The position numbers and the translations under genes are program-made. From CAWATZ01 sp963784995 (GTDB lineage: Bacteria; Planctomycetota; Planctomycetia; Gemmatales; Gemmataceae), in contig CAWATZ010000002.1 in NCBI GenBank assembly GCA_963784995.1, forward strand, positions 930,001-994,000: a DNA stretch of 64,000 bases, given 5' to 3'. This document shows, one piece after another, positions 9,937-21,035 of the stretch (its first letter is position 1; every line of letters starts with the position of its first letter). Below the pieces are notes generated by a model. The model did not search any database. It was not told the origin of the DNA and worked only from the letters and a program-made list of their open reading frames with translations.

Positions 9937-10163
9937 GGCACAATCCCCGTTGCTGGATGCGCGAGAACGTTGCAAGTTGCTTCCCCCAGATTACCAGACG
10001 ACACAACCGGGAGCAATGACCGAAAAAAAGTCCTGCACGCCCCGAAGGGCGTCCCGCCCGGGGCTGCCTGGCTTGTTGCCTGGCGACCTGGTACACTCAC
10101 CGCAAGGCCTACCCGTCTCGATTCCATCCCGTGTCCGCGGCCCCTGGACGGGAGTGAGCTTTC

Positions 10164-13100
10164 ATGGACGCATGCGCGACCTGCGGTATTCTGACGCTGA
10201 CTGTCGCCCTGATTGCCGTGATCGGCCACGCTCTCTGGCTGCTGTTCGCCGTGTTCTTCCGAGCCGTGGCCCGGGAGGGTGAGGCTCCTGCCGAGCCCCG
10301 GCGGCACGATCGGCCTTCGCCGCGACGGACCTGCGTCCGCTGTAACACAACCTATGACCGGCGTGCGCGTAGCGTGTCCTTCCTGCGGCCTCGATCCGCA
10401 CAGTCCGGTCGCCGTCGAACTTCGCGAGCTGGAAATCACCACCCGGCAAATCCAGGCGCTGGTGCAAAAGGAGGCCCTGGATTCGGCCGTCGCCGAGCGG
10501 ATCTACCAGCTGCTCGAGGAGCGCCAGACGGAGCTGGTCAAGCGGAAACGGCCGGTTCCCGCGGCCGAGCCCGCGCCTGTTCCCTGGGCCCAGGCGGAGC
10601 CGCTGCCGGGCGAGCCTATCTGGCATCAGCTGGAACGGCTGCTCGGCAACTGCGAGAACGTCGAGAACCTGCCGGCCAGCCGGCGCGAGCAGGCCCTGGA
10701 TTGGTTCCGCCAGCTGGAGCCGGACGAGCTGGCGAGCCTGTCGCCGGGCTCCCTGCTCCACCTGACCCGGCTGCTGCGTTCCATTCACTGGGTCGCCCGC
10801 GTCCTGACCGTTGCCCGGCTGCTGGTGCGAACTCATCCCCAGTCCCCGGAAGCCGTGGCCGCCGCCGTGGAGGCCAGCCGCCTGGCCGCCGCGGAACGTC
10901 TCCCCGGTCATGCACGCTGGTTCCTCAACTGGGCGCTGGACGCCGCTCGCAATGAAGGGGAACGCCGGGAGATCCACGCCCTGCTGGAGTCCTTGCCGCC
11001 GGGCGAGGACCAGGAACTGCCGCAGCTGCACGAACCGGCTGCACCGCTCCAGGTGGTGCGTGCCGCGCCGGCCGCCCAGGAGCCCGCACTACCCCGGCGG
11101 TCGCTGAGCGAGCTGCTGGCCGGGTTCATGGAGGAACGCAACATCCTCTGGGGCGAACTGGTCGGCGGCCTGCTGATCGTGGGCTGCTCGATCGCCCTGG
11201 TCATCAGCCTGTGGCAGGCGCTGGAACAGATCCCCTATTTCCCCTTCCTGATCATTGCGACCATCACGGCCGGGCTCTTTGGAGCCGGACACTACACGCT
11301 GCGGCACTGGAAACTGGAATCGACCAGCCGAGGGCTGCTGGTGATTGCCACCCTGCTGACCCCGCTTGATTTTCTGGTGGTCGCGGGGCTGTCGCGCGAT
11401 CAGGGGCAAGACGCCGCCGGCCTGGCCATCGAGATCACCTCGCTGCTGGTGTTCGCCTTGCTGGTGCTGCTGGCGGCGCGCATCCTGGTCAGCGGCGTCT
11501 TACCGGCGATCCTGGGAAACCCCGCGGGCTTCTTGACCCTGGCCGTGATGGGCAGCGCGGCCAGTCAGCTCCTGGTGCCGCGCTGGCTCCAACCGGGCTC
11601 GACTTCGGGGCCATTCCTGGCCCTGGCCTTTGTGCCGGCGCTCTGTCAGGTGCTGGCCCTGGGGGCGGTGCTGCTGCCGCTGGCACGGCGCGACCGGCTG
11701 GAGGGGACGACCGCCAACGCGCTGTTCCTTTTCCTCGGCCAGGCGACATTCGCGGGGGTGGTGGCCCTGGGCTTTCTCGTTTACCGGAGCGAGGACACCC
11801 TGACCGCCCTGCGGCACTTGGCCATGCCAATTGCCCTGGCCGGCATGCCGCTGCTGATCACCGGAGGCGCTGGTCCATCGGATGCTGGAAAAGGAGCCGG
11901 TCCAGCCGGAAACCGATGCGGTGCAGCGCGGCCTATCGCCGGGCGTGGCCCGCCTGGTGGGGACGGCCACAACGCTGATCGGGGTGCTGATCCTGCTCGG
12001 GGCCCTGGCGCTGACCTGGCCGCGAACGGACGGCCTGATCGTGATTGGCACGGTGAACGCCGTGGCTTTCACCGTCGTGGCTGTGCGCTATCACCTTCCC
12101 CAGGCGCACGTTCCCGCCCTGGTTTGCCTGGCGATCGCTGCCCTGACCGCGTTTCATGGCCTGGCCGGCAACCTGAGCGCGACCGTGGACGATCCTGGCA
12201 GACGCTGGCTTGACCTGGCCGGGTCGCCGTCCAGCGGCAGTCTGCTGACCATGCTGGCGGTCGGCCTGGCACTGACAGCGGAGCTGGGAGTCCGCTGCCG
12301 GCTGCGGTTGGACGCCCTGTATCATCTGGTGGGCAGTGGCGTCTCGGCCGGGCTGGCGCTCCTGCTGGTTGGCATGGCAGGGAGGACCGAACCCGAACGG
12401 GCCGCGCTCGTCTTCGCCACGTGTGGCCTGGGTTGCTTGGTGGTGAACCTGCGCTGGCGGATCAGTGCCGCTCAGTTTCGCCGGTCCGGTGATCCTCCTG
12501 GGAGCGACCGCGTTCACACTGCGCTGGCTCAACCCGGAGCTGTCGGGAGCGCGCCTGGCCCTGCTGACGCTGCTGACCGAGGCCAGCGGGCTCCTGGCGG
12601 CCAGCCTGCTGCTGGCTCGGACCCTGCGTGACCGGTTGTTTGCTGATCCCTTCTGGGTCGCGGGCAAGATAGCATCGGGCCTGGCGATCCTGGCGCTGGT
12701 CCTGACCGTGGAGTGGTCCTGGTTGCCGGGCTGCTGCTTGTGTGCGTTGTGGCTCGCGGCCTTGTGGCTGGTCATCTCCTGGAGCGAGGGGTCCCCCCGG
12801 CTGTTCCAGGTGTTCCAGGGAGTCGCTGACCGCGGCGCTCCTTCTGGGCGTCAGCGCCTGGCTGCACAATCAAGAATGGCTCGGCAATCACGAAGCTGCG
12901 CTGCTGCAACCGCGCAGTTTGCAGGCCTACACCCTGGGTTTGGCGATCCTGACCCTGGCCTGGTCCGTCTTGCGGCGAGCGATCCGCTGGGGTCCGGGAG
13001 CCCGAGTTCTGCTCGAACCGAACTTTCGGACGGTCGATTGGTGCGTCCTTGCGATCCTGGTCGTCGGCCAGATTCTCCTTGTCCTGGGGGCCGTCATTCC

Positions 13101-16100
13101 GGAGATCGTCCGCGAACACGCAACCCAGCTCACCGACCTTGTCGCCGCCTCCCCGGGTGCGTTCGCCCTCGGCCAGGGCTGGGTGTTGCTGGGAATCCTC
13201 GGCCTGGCGCTCACGGTGGAACTCTGGGGAAGCTTCGCGCACGAATGTGTGCTTGGTGCGGTCATTCTCGGTCTGAGCGTGCCGCTCCTGGCGAGCCTTG
13301 CCTACCGTGGGGAGCTGGCCGTGGCGTCGGCGCTGCGCTGGGGCCTGGCGCTGAGCTTCCTCGCACAGTCCGCCCTCCTGTGGGCCCGCCGGCCGCTCTG
13401 GCGCTGCTGCGAGGTGCTGGGGATCAACGTGGCCTGCTTCGTGCAGAATGTTCCTTCCTGGGTGCGGTCGCTGCTGCTGCTGGGCGCGGGGCTGCCGGTC
13501 CTGGCGCTGACGTGGTGGGTCGCGATCCTGGGGTTTCTCGGCCAGCAGCCGGTCGGCCCGGACGCCGGCTCCCTGTTCGGGCGGATGGGCTGGACCGCCT
13601 CGATGGTGGTTCCGCTCCTGCTCCTGACCTTCGCCCTGGTCGGTCACGGGGTGCGCGAGGACCTGGCAGGATACGTCAGTGCTGCCGGGTATCTGCTCAC
13701 CATCACCCTGATGGGCGGTTATGCCCTGAGCGTGGTGATCGGCGGCCAGGGGATCACCGGGGCAAAAACCGCGTTCCTCCTTCAGCTGGGCATTCTCGGC
13801 ATTACGGTGTGGGGCCTGGCCTGGCTGACAACCGGCCGGTGGCGCGATCTGCTGCTTCTGGCGTGGCAGGTGAGCCTGGGGCTGCTCGGCTGCGTGGGCG
13901 TTACGCTGGTGACACTGGTTTGCGTACTGTCGCGACCGGCCGTCACCTTACCGAAGGAGCTGCACGAGTTCCTCCTTCAGACAGGGAACCTCGCCGGCTG
14001 GCTCGCCCTGCTCTGCTCCCTGGCCCTCGCCATCTGGTTCACGCGGATACCAGGCTCGGGCTGGCGGACCATCCACGTCCTCGGCGTCGGTGGGCTCTTG
14101 CTCGGGATCGCGGCCGCTTGCACCGCGGCGCGGTGGGACGTGGACGGCTGGCTCGCCTTCCACGTGCTGTCGCTGGCCTGGGCCCTGGTCGGCCTGGTCT
14201 TCCTCACGTGCGGCTGGGCGGGAGCGGAGCTGTCGCGGTTCGGCCCCATTTTCTTGAGCGACGAGGGCCGGCGCTGGACGGCCCAGCAGCTCGGTCAGCT
14301 CTTCCCGGTCGCGCCGACCCGGCTCTGGGTCGAGGGTTTCGGCCTGCTCGTGGTCCTGCTGGCGCTCGGCGAATCGCTGCTGGACCCGGCGCGCTCATCC
14401 TGGTCCTGTGCGGCCCCGCTGGCGGTGAGCGTGCTTCTGGGCGCGGATGCGGTCTGGTCGCGCCGGCCCTGGCTGGTTTACGTCTCGGGTCTGCTGCTCA
14501 ACGTTTCGGGGTATCTGCTCTGGCGCAGCTGGCTTGCCTCCGAATGGGCGGGGTGGGGCGCGGTCGCATCGGAGCCGGGTCAGCTGTCCCGCTTGCTGTA
14601 CCTCCAGACCATCTGTCTCGGCCTGGGCTCCGCCGGCTGGTCGCTCCTGGAGCTGAAGCTGCGCCGGCTGGATCGACCCATCGATCTGCGCGGCAGCTGG
14701 GTCCCCTTCGTCCACAGCGCCGCGCTGGTTGCGGTGCATTTGCTGGCACTGCTGGTCCTGACCGGACTGGCCGGGGACCTGACCGGTGCGGCGATCCACG
14801 TCGCGGGACCGCTGGCCTGGTTCGCCCTGGCCGCAACCCTGATCGCGACGGTCCTGTGCTTCTGGGACGCCGAGGCGAGCTTGTGGGGACTTCCCCTCGC
14901 TCCGCTTTACGTCCTCGGACTGCTGTTCCTGGGGCTGGTCCTTCACGGACTGATCCTCACCCCGCGCGAACTGGCGGCGGTGGCGACGCCGCTGCTGGCC
15001 TGCTACCTGGCGGCGACCGCGGCGGTCGTCTGGCTGGCCCCGCGCGGCGCCTGGCTGCGGCGCTGGCTGCGGATGCCAGAACGCACCGACTCCAGGCTGA
15101 CTCCCTGGTTCCTGCCCGGACAGACACTGCTGGGCACGCTCGTTCTCGGTCTGAGCCTGTTCTTGTGTCTGGACTTTCCCACGGCGATCGAGCGCCTGGC
15201 CGGACCGGCGGCGGTGGCCCTGCTCACTCTGACGGGCCTGACCATGACCGCGTGCAGGTCCGCTTGTTCTGATTTATCGTTTCGCACTCACCCGGGTCAG
15301 CGCGAAACGATAAATCAAAACAATCCGTGGGACACTATCCTCACCAACGACAGCGTCCCCCGCCAGATCACTCTGGCACTTGGTTTGCTCTCTGTCCTTG
15401 AACTGGGCTGTGCCTGGCTCGGTCCACAGGTCCATCCCTTGTGGTTGCACCGCAACGTGCTGCTGCTGTTCGTGCTGACCCTGTTCACGCTCCTTTACCG
15501 CTCCGGCCTGGCCGGGCGCGTGCCTCGACAGAGCCCCTGGGCGGTCAGCAGCCGCCAGCAAGGGGCTGTGCTGGCCGTGCTGGCGCTGGTGGTTCTGCTC
15601 GGCCTGCTGGTGCAGGAGTTCTTCCTCTACGACCCGGTGACCCGGCGCGTGCCGCTGGCCTGGCCCGGTGCGCTGCTGGTGGGCATTCTGCTGGCTGCAA
15701 TGCTGGTGGGTACGCTGGCCGTCGCGGTCGCCCGGGAGTGGAACCCGTTCGCGCTGAGCCCGGCAGGCAAGGTGAAGTGCGTCTGGGCCGCGGAGGTGTT
15801 CCTGGTCCTGCTGCTGCTTCATCTGCGGCTGAACGTGCCCGACATCTTCCCGGGGTGGATCGGCGAAAACTGGGCCCTGATACTAATGCTTCTCGGCTTT
15901 GCCGGGGTCGGCCTGGCCGAGCTGTTCCAGAAGCGCGGCTTGCCGGTGCTGGCCAAACCGATGCAGCAGACCGGGCTGTTTCTGCCGCTGCTGCCGCTGG
16001 TTGCGTTCCTGCTGCGGCCGGTCTCTCAGCTGCGGACCCTGGAAAACGTCATTCCAGGCTTCCAGCCGCTGTTTCGTTACCTGGATCGGCTGCCGGCCAG

Positions 16101-16704
16101 CTTCCAGATGCACGCCCTGCTCTGGTTCCTGCTGGGCGCTTTGTACACGCTGGTGGCGATCCTGCGGCGGTCGTCGCTCTTTGCCCTGCTGGCCGCCCTG
16201 GCCGCCAACTTTGGCCTGTGGGTCGTCTATGCCAACGTGGCGGGGTTGAGCTTCCTGCTGCATCCGCAGCTGTGGTTGATCCCGCTCGGCTTGATCCTGC
16301 TGGCCGCCGAGCACCTGAACCGCTCCCGATTGACGGATGGGCAGAGCCAGGGAGTGCGCTACCTGGGCCTGCTGCTGATTTACGTCTCCTCGACGGCGGA
16401 TATGTTTATCCTGGGGCTGGGCAATTCGGTGCTGTTGCCGGTGAGCCTGGCGGTGCTGTCGATCCTGGGCGTGCTGGGAGGCATCCTGCTGCGGGTGCGT
16501 GCGTTCCTGCTGTCAGGGGTGGTCTTCCTGTTCCTGGTGGTGCTGGCGCAGATCTGGCATGCGGCCGTGGATCGGGCCCAGACCTGGGTCTGGTGGGCCT
16601 CGGGCATCGTCCTCGGGGCGAGCATCTTGATCCTGTTTGCCCTGTTCGAGAAGCGGCGCAACGACGTGCTCCACTTCATCGAGGACGTCAAGGGGTGGGA
16701 CTGA
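10164..16704 (+). CDS. Giant multi-spanning membrane protein with N-terminal zinc ribbon, about four frameshifts
   Basis: Reads as one ~2,180-codon gene only if four indels are bridged: near 10355-10370, 11866-11870, 12440-12480 and 12815. The open pieces are roughly 10164-10360, 10360-11867, 11867-12475, 12465-12815 and 12815-16704, each continuing the same hydrophobic pattern. GGAGTGAGC precedes the ATG. A first TM is followed by a split zinc ribbon (CVRC, then CPSCGLDP), a cytoplasmic helical stretch of ~200 residues, then several dozen Leu/Val/Ala-rich TM segments to the end (FEKRRNDVLHFIEDVKGWD). No transporter or enzyme motif is recognised. An inverted repeat at 15265-15322 is translated inside the last piece. 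The secreted-protein gene at 16739 follows by 34 bp. Pseudogene or assembly indels are both possible. Confidence 0.6.
15265..15322. repeat. Inverted repeat inside the giant membrane protein gene
   Basis: Arms 15265-15285 and 15302-15322 (21 bp, 20 matching; core GATTTATCGTTTCGC) around a 16-nt loop. A/T-rich in a very GC-rich gene, it encodes an unusually polar stretch (SDLSFRTHPGQRETINQNN) between hydrophobic segments and keeps the frame, so it looks like an inserted mobile palindrome tolerated in a loop. Confidence 0.75.
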
Positions 16705-16738
16705 AAGCGGTCCGACCTCAACCCATAAGGAGCTTTTC

Positions 16739-17482
16739 ATGAGTGTGCAACGTTTCACCTTTCCCGCGACGTTCCTCGGGCTGCTCTCTTTCGTGGTGCC
16801 GCTTTCGGTCGGCCAGGACGCGAAAGACGAACCCAAGCCGAAGGACAAGCAAGTGATCGACTCCAGGCCGGAGAAGCGCAAGCTGGCGGCCGGCGTCAAT
16901 TTCAAGAAGGAGCTTGGGCTGCCTTACCCCTCGCTGGGGACGCTTGGCGCCCGGATTGACTCGGCCCGCAGGCAGAGCGATCCGGTTTCCCTGGGACATG
17001 CCGCCAGCGAGCTGGCCGTGGCCGAGAAGGTCAGCGGCAAGCAGGCGACCCTCACTTCCACCAAGCTCTACAAGGAGGCCGTCCAGCTGGCCCGGCTGCG
17101 CCGGGACGTGGCGGAGCTGAGAGCCATGCTGGCAATGAACTACCAGATCACCAACGCCCAGGGCGAGGCCACGCTCCTCCAGCAGGACATTGACCAGGCC
17201 AAGCAATTTGCCCAAAACGAAAAACGGCAAATCGAGATGAACCAGGAACCGACCGGGCCACGCAAGCTGATCGTCAACAATTACACCACCCAGTACATCG
17301 ACGTCACCGTCAATGGCCGCCTGAAGATGCAGGTGCCGCCGGGCGAAAGCCGCTGGTGCATGATCGAACACAAATGGAACCCCACCGTCCTGGAAGGCTA
17401 TGGCAACGAGGACCTGGACAAATGGGGCCCCAAGACCATCCTCGGGGACTTCAAGACGTACACCTGGAACATCAACGGGTGA
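16739..17482 (+). CDS. Secreted protein of unknown function
   Basis: 247 residues. AAGGAG at 16727-16732 sets the start at 16739. Residues 1-25 (MSVQRFTFPATFLGLLSFVV) form a signal peptide with cleavage near VGQDA. A Lys/Glu/Asp-rich stretch follows, then a helical, coiled-coil-like region (residues ~80-165; ELAVAEKVSGKQA, LYKEAVQLARLRRDVAEL). The C-terminal ~70 residues carry a beta-rich segment (KLIVNNYTTQYIDVTVNGR, VPPGESRWCMIEHKWNPT) that resembles small domains seen in planctomycete periplasmic proteins. No enzyme motif. It follows the giant membrane protein by 34 bp and may be co-transcribed with it. Confidence 0.65.
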   Translation: MSVQRFTFPATFLGLLSFVVPLSVGQDAKDEPKPKDKQVIDSRPEKRKLAAGVNFKKELGLPYPSLGTLGARIDSARRQSDPVSLGHAASELAVAEKVSGKQATLTSTKLYKEAVQLARLRRDVAELRAMLAMNYQITNAQGEATLLQQDIDQAKQFAQNEKRQIEMNQEPTGPRKLIVNNYTTQYIDVTVNGRLKMQVPPGESRWCMIEHKWNPTVLEGYGNEDLDKWGPKTILGDFKTYTWNING

Positions 17483-17500
17483 CGTCCCTCGGTGGAGCGC

Positions 17501-17670
17501 CCGAGCCGCGCACGCAGCGCAGCGGAGTAAGCGGCCCGGCGGCAACCGCTTACTCCGCTGCGCTGCGTGCGCGGCTCGGCAAGGGTTTGTCCGAGCCGCG
17601 CACGCAGCGCAGCGGAGTAAGCGGCCCGGCGGCAACCGCTTACTCCGCTGCGCTGCGTGCGCGGCTCGGC
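17501..17670. repeat. Palindromic element family A, copies 2 and 3 in tandem
   Basis: Two identical hairpins: arms 17501-17534/17546-17579 and 17591-17624/17636-17669, each with the same 11-nt loop and separated by about 10 bp. The 34-bp arms equal those of the copy at 8879-8960, while the loop differs. They lie between the secreted-protein gene and pilB. Translation of such copies yields spurious Arg/Ala/Ser-rich peptides in several frames. Confidence 0.9.
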
Positions 17671-17794
17671 AGATGGCGCGTGGCGCGGCGCGGCATTTTT
17701 TCCTTGCAAAGAAACCCGAACCTGCCATACTGAAGTGAGCTGAACCCTCACGCCCCTGTCATGTCAGCAGTGATCATACCCGGAGTGCGCAAAC

Positions 17795-19504
17795 ATGGCC
17801 AAATCTCGTGGCGACTTCTCGGAAATCCTGGTCAAGCAGCAGATCCTCTCCCCCGATCAGCTGGAAGAAGCGCGCTCGGTGGCGCTGGGCCAGGGTCAGA
17901 AACTGCAGGACGTGCTCCTCAAGATGGACTACGCCACGCAGGACCAGATCATGGCGGCCATCGCCGAGTTCCACGGCATGCAGTTCGTCACCCTGACCGA
18001 GACGCAGGTGCCGGCGGCCGTGGTGGAAATGGTCCCCGAGTCGGTGGCTCGGGAAAACATCATCCTGCCGCTGGCCCACGAGAACGGGGCCCTGCGCATC
18101 GCCATCAGCGACCCGTCCGACTTCGGCACGGTGGACAAGCTGACCTTCATCCTCAACAAGGACATCCAGCCGGTGCTGGCCCCCCGCGACCAGATCGTCG
18201 AGGCCATCAACCGCCACTATGGCCAGTCCGAAACCGAATCGGTGGACTCCATGCTGGCCGAGTTCACCGACACCGCCATCGACTTCACCGAAACCGAGTC
18301 GATGGGCGGCAGCGGCCCCGTGGACGACAGCAACGAGGCCCCGATCATCAAGCTGGTCAACCTGGTCATCTCGGAAGCGGTCTCGCTGCGGGCCAGCGAC
18401 ATCCACGTCGAGCCCTTCCACGACCGGGTCCGCATCCGCTACCGGATCGACGGCATCCTGGTCGAGCGCGACAGTCCGCCCCGCCGGCTGCTGGCCCCCA
18501 TCCTCTCCCGTCTGAAGATCATGGCCTCGATGGACATCGCCGAGAAGCGCCGCACCCAGGACGGCCGGATCAAGACCAACATCAACGGCAAGCACTATGA
18601 CCTGCGCGTCTCCATGCTGCCGACCTGCAACGGACAATCGTGCGTCATGCGCATCCTGGACCGCAGCAACATCCAGGTGAGCATCAAGGAACTGGGCTTC
18701 GGCGAGGAGGACTACGCCCGCTTCCAGCAGATCATCAAACGGCCCAACGGCATCTTCCTGGTCACCGGCCCGACCGGCTCCGGCAAGACCACCACGCTGT
18801 ACGCCGCCATGAACGAACTGAACCGGCCGGACCGCAAGATCATCACCGCCGAGGATCCGGTCGAGTATTACCTGCCCGGCATCAATCAGGTGGAGGTGAA
18901 ACATCAAATCGGGCTGGACTTCGCGCGCATCATCCGGGCCATGTTGCGGCAGGCCCCCAACATCATCCTGGTCGGCGAAATCCGCGACCATGAGACGGCC
19001 GAGATTGCCATTCAGGCCTCTTTGACTGGACACCTGGTTTTCAGCACCCTCCACACGAACAACGCGCCCTCTGCTATTACAAGATTGTGCGACATCGGGG
19101 TGCAGCCGTTCCTGGTTGCCTCCAGCGTCATTGCCATCATGGCCCAGCGTCTGGTACGGCTGGTCTGCCCCAAGTGCAAGGCCCCCGACGAACCGACCAA
19201 GGCCGAGATCACGGGGGCCGGGTTGACTCCCGAGCAGATCAAGACGGGGACGTTCATGCGTGGCCGGGGCTGTGGCCACTGCAACCACACTGGCTACCGC
19301 GGCCGGCGGGGCATCTACGAGCTGCTGCGCATGACCAGTGCGCTGCGCGAGATGACTTTCAAGGGCGAGCCAGCCCAGCAGCTGCGGCGCACGGCCCGGG
19401 CCAACGGCATGAAGATGCTGCTGGAAGATGGTATTGCCAAAGCACTTAAGGGCATGACCACCCTGGAGGAAGTGCTGAGCATTTGCCATCACAACATTGA
19501 GTGA
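17795..19504 (+). CDS. pilB: Type IV pilus/type II secretion assembly ATPase
   Basis: 569 residues, a GspE/PilB-type ATPase that powers pseudopilus or pilus extension at the inner membrane. Residues ~1-150 are an MshEN-like N-terminal domain (DQLEEARSVALGQGQKLQDVL). Then ISEAVSLRASDIHVEPFHDRV leads into the ATPase core with Walker A GPTGSGKTTTLYAA (~residue 325), the Asp box, the His box TGHLVFSTLHTNNAPSA and Walker B LVGEIRDHETAEIA. A tetracysteine zinc site follows (CPKC ~458, CGHCNHTGY ~493), which marks extension ATPases rather than PilT. The ribosome site is weak. It opens the pilus operon, preceded by two family-A palindromes. Intact, with no frameshift. Confidence 0.93.
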   Translation: MAKSRGDFSEILVKQQILSPDQLEEARSVALGQGQKLQDVLLKMDYATQDQIMAAIAEFHGMQFVTLTETQVPAAVVEMVPESVARENIILPLAHENGALRIAISDPSDFGTVDKLTFILNKDIQPVLAPRDQIVEAINRHYGQSETESVDSMLAEFTDTAIDFTETESMGGSGPVDDSNEAPIIKLVNLVISEAVSLRASDIHVEPFHDRVRIRYRIDGILVERDSPPRRLLAPILSRLKIMASMDIAEKRRTQDGRIKTNINGKHYDLRVSMLPTCNGQSCVMRILDRSNIQVSIKELGFGEEDYARFQQIIKRPNGIFLVTGPTGSGKTTTLYAAMNELNRPDRKIITAEDPVEYYLPGINQVEVKHQIGLDFARIIRAMLRQAPNIILVGEIRDHETAEIAIQASLTGHLVFSTLHTNNAPSAITRLCDIGVQPFLVASSVIAIMAQRLVRLVCPKCKAPDEPTKAEITGAGLTPEQIKTGTFMRGRGCGHCNHTGYRGRRGIYELLRMTSALREMTFKGEPAQQLRRTARANGMKMLLEDGIAKALKGMTTLEEVLSICHHNIE

Positions 19505-19865
19505 GCGCACCATTCGGCATCTGGAATTCGGCGTCCCCGGAAGAGACGCCCCGGTTCGTCACCCCGGGTTGCGCTGCGCTCCACCCGGGGCTTTATTCCG
19601 TTTTCGGGAGTAAAGCCCCGGGTGGAGCGCAGCGCAACCCGGGGTGGGGGTGGAGCGCAGCGCAACCCGGGGTGGGGGTGGAGCGCTGTGGGCCGGCGGG
19701 GATCAGTTCCAGCCCCTGCACTGGCGCCCCTGAATTCCCTTATTCGCTCCTCGAAGGGAAATCTTGCAACAAAATTGGCTCGGGTCGATTGATCGGCCCG
19801 GCCAAGTTGACATAATGGCGTTAAGGAAGGCATCTCCTTGAGTTGCTTCGTTTGAGGGGCGCTTT
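19505..19865. repeat. Intergenic palindrome family B between pilB and pilT
   Basis: A perfect 36-bp inverted repeat (arms 19560-19595 and 19611-19646, 15-nt loop) with core CCCGGGTTGCGCTGCGCTCC, followed by one more direct copy of the right-arm core at about 19647-19673. The remainder of this 361-bp spacer (19690-19865) has no recognisable feature beyond the pilT leader. Confidence 0.85.
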
Positions 19866-21035
19866 GTGGCCGGCACCACGGTACAGATTGACAAACTGCT
19901 GCACACGGTCATTGGCCTGAAGGCGAGTGATTTGCACATCACGGTGGGCCAGTCGCCGGTGATCCGGCACCACGGCCGGATGAAGAAGCTGGACACCAAG
20001 GTCCTGGACTCCGACGACACCGTGGGCCTGATGAAGAGCATCACGCCGGACCGCTGCCAGCAGGAACTGCAGGAGCACGGCGGCACCGACTTCGCCATCG
20101 AGTTTGTCGATGGCTACCGGTTCCGCGTGGCCATCTTCAAGCAGCGCGGCAACATCGGCATCGTCTGCCGGCGCATCCCCAGCCAGTTCCTGTCGTTCGA
20201 GCAGATCGGCATGCCCGACGCCATCAAGCGGATGATCACCCGGCCGCGTGGTCTGCTGCTGGTGACCGGGCCGACCGGCTCGGGCAAGACGACCAGCCTG
20301 GCCAGCATGCTGAACTTCATCAACGACAACTACGACAAGCACGTCATCACCCTGGAAGACCCGATCGAGTACTACCACAAGCACAAGAAATCGCTGTTCA
20401 ACCAGCGCGAGATCGGCACCGACGTACCGTCGTTCAAGGAGGGCATTCGCCGGGCCCTGCGGATGGACCCCGACATCATCCTCGTGGGCGAAATGCGCGA
20501 CCTGGAAACGATCCACGCCGCCATCGAGGCGGCCGAGACCGGCCACGTGGTGTTCGGCACCCTGCACACCAACAGTGCCTCGTCCACGGTCAACCGGATC
20601 ATCGACGTCTTTCCCCAGGAGGCCCAGGACCAGATCCGCACTCAGCTCTCGACCGCCCTGATCGGCGTGCTGTCGCAAACGCTCATGCCCAAGAAGCCCG
20701 AAGGCGTCATCGCCGCCTACGAGATGATGGTGGTGACGCCGGCCATCGCCAACCTGATCCGCGAAAACAAGACCTACCGCATCGACTCCAGCATCCAGAC
20801 CGGCCGGGCCCACGGCATGTTCCTGCTGGACGAGCACCTGTTCAAGCACTGGCAGAACGGCCTGGTGGACAAGGAAGAGTGCCTGATGCGGGCCCAGCGC
20901 CCCGCTGACCTGGCTGCCAAGTTTGCCGCCGCCGAGCGCGGCGAAGACATGGACGAGGATTACGAGGACGACGAGGACGAGGACGAGGACGAGGAGGACG
21001 ACGAAGAAGACCGGCCGCAGCGCCGCCGTCGGTAA
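19866..21035 (+). CDS. pilT: Twitching-motility retraction ATPase
   Basis: 389 residues with a GTG start. PilT-type ATPases depolymerise the pilus. Seen: LLHTVIGLKASDLHITVGQSPV at the N-terminus, Walker A GPTGSGKTTSLASM (~residue 135), Walker B DPDIILVGEMRDLETI (~200), and AIEAAETGHVVFGTLHTNSASSTVNRIID, the PilT His box. No zinc tetracysteine is present, as expected for PilT. The C-terminus is odd: after ~360 residues comes a highly acidic tail (MDEDYEDDEDEDEDEEDDEE) ending in Arg residues, encoded by GAC/GAG triplets. It lies between two PilB-type ATPases in the same operon. Confidence 0.93.
   Translation: MAGTTVQIDKLLHTVIGLKASDLHITVGQSPVIRHHGRMKKLDTKVLDSDDTVGLMKSITPDRCQQELQEHGGTDFAIEFVDGYRFRVAIFKQRGNIGIVCRRIPSQFLSFEQIGMPDAIKRMITRPRGLLLVTGPTGSGKTTSLASMLNFINDNYDKHVITLEDPIEYYHKHKKSLFNQREIGTDVPSFKEGIRRALRMDPDIILVGEMRDLETIHAAIEAAETGHVVFGTLHTNSASSTVNRIIDVFPQEAQDQIRTQLSTALIGVLSQTLMPKKPEGVIAAYEMMVVTPAIANLIRENKTYRIDSSIQTGRAHGMFLLDEHLFKHWQNGLVDKEECLMRAQRPADLAAKFAAAERGEDMDEDYEDDEDEDEDEEDDEEDRPQRRRR

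Noticed and set aside
10250..10300. Possible additional repeat coding REGEAPAEP
   Set aside because: The peptide style resembles repeat-derived sequence in planctomycetes, but only one copy without a clear second arm is visible here.
8879..17670. Family A palindromes as intrinsic terminators
   Set aside because: Stems are 34-35 bp without a following T-run and recur identically, which fits a repeat family better.
20941..21030. GAC/GAG triplet array as a microsatellite outside a gene
   Set aside because: It lies in frame in pilT and codes its acidic tail; treated as part of the gene.
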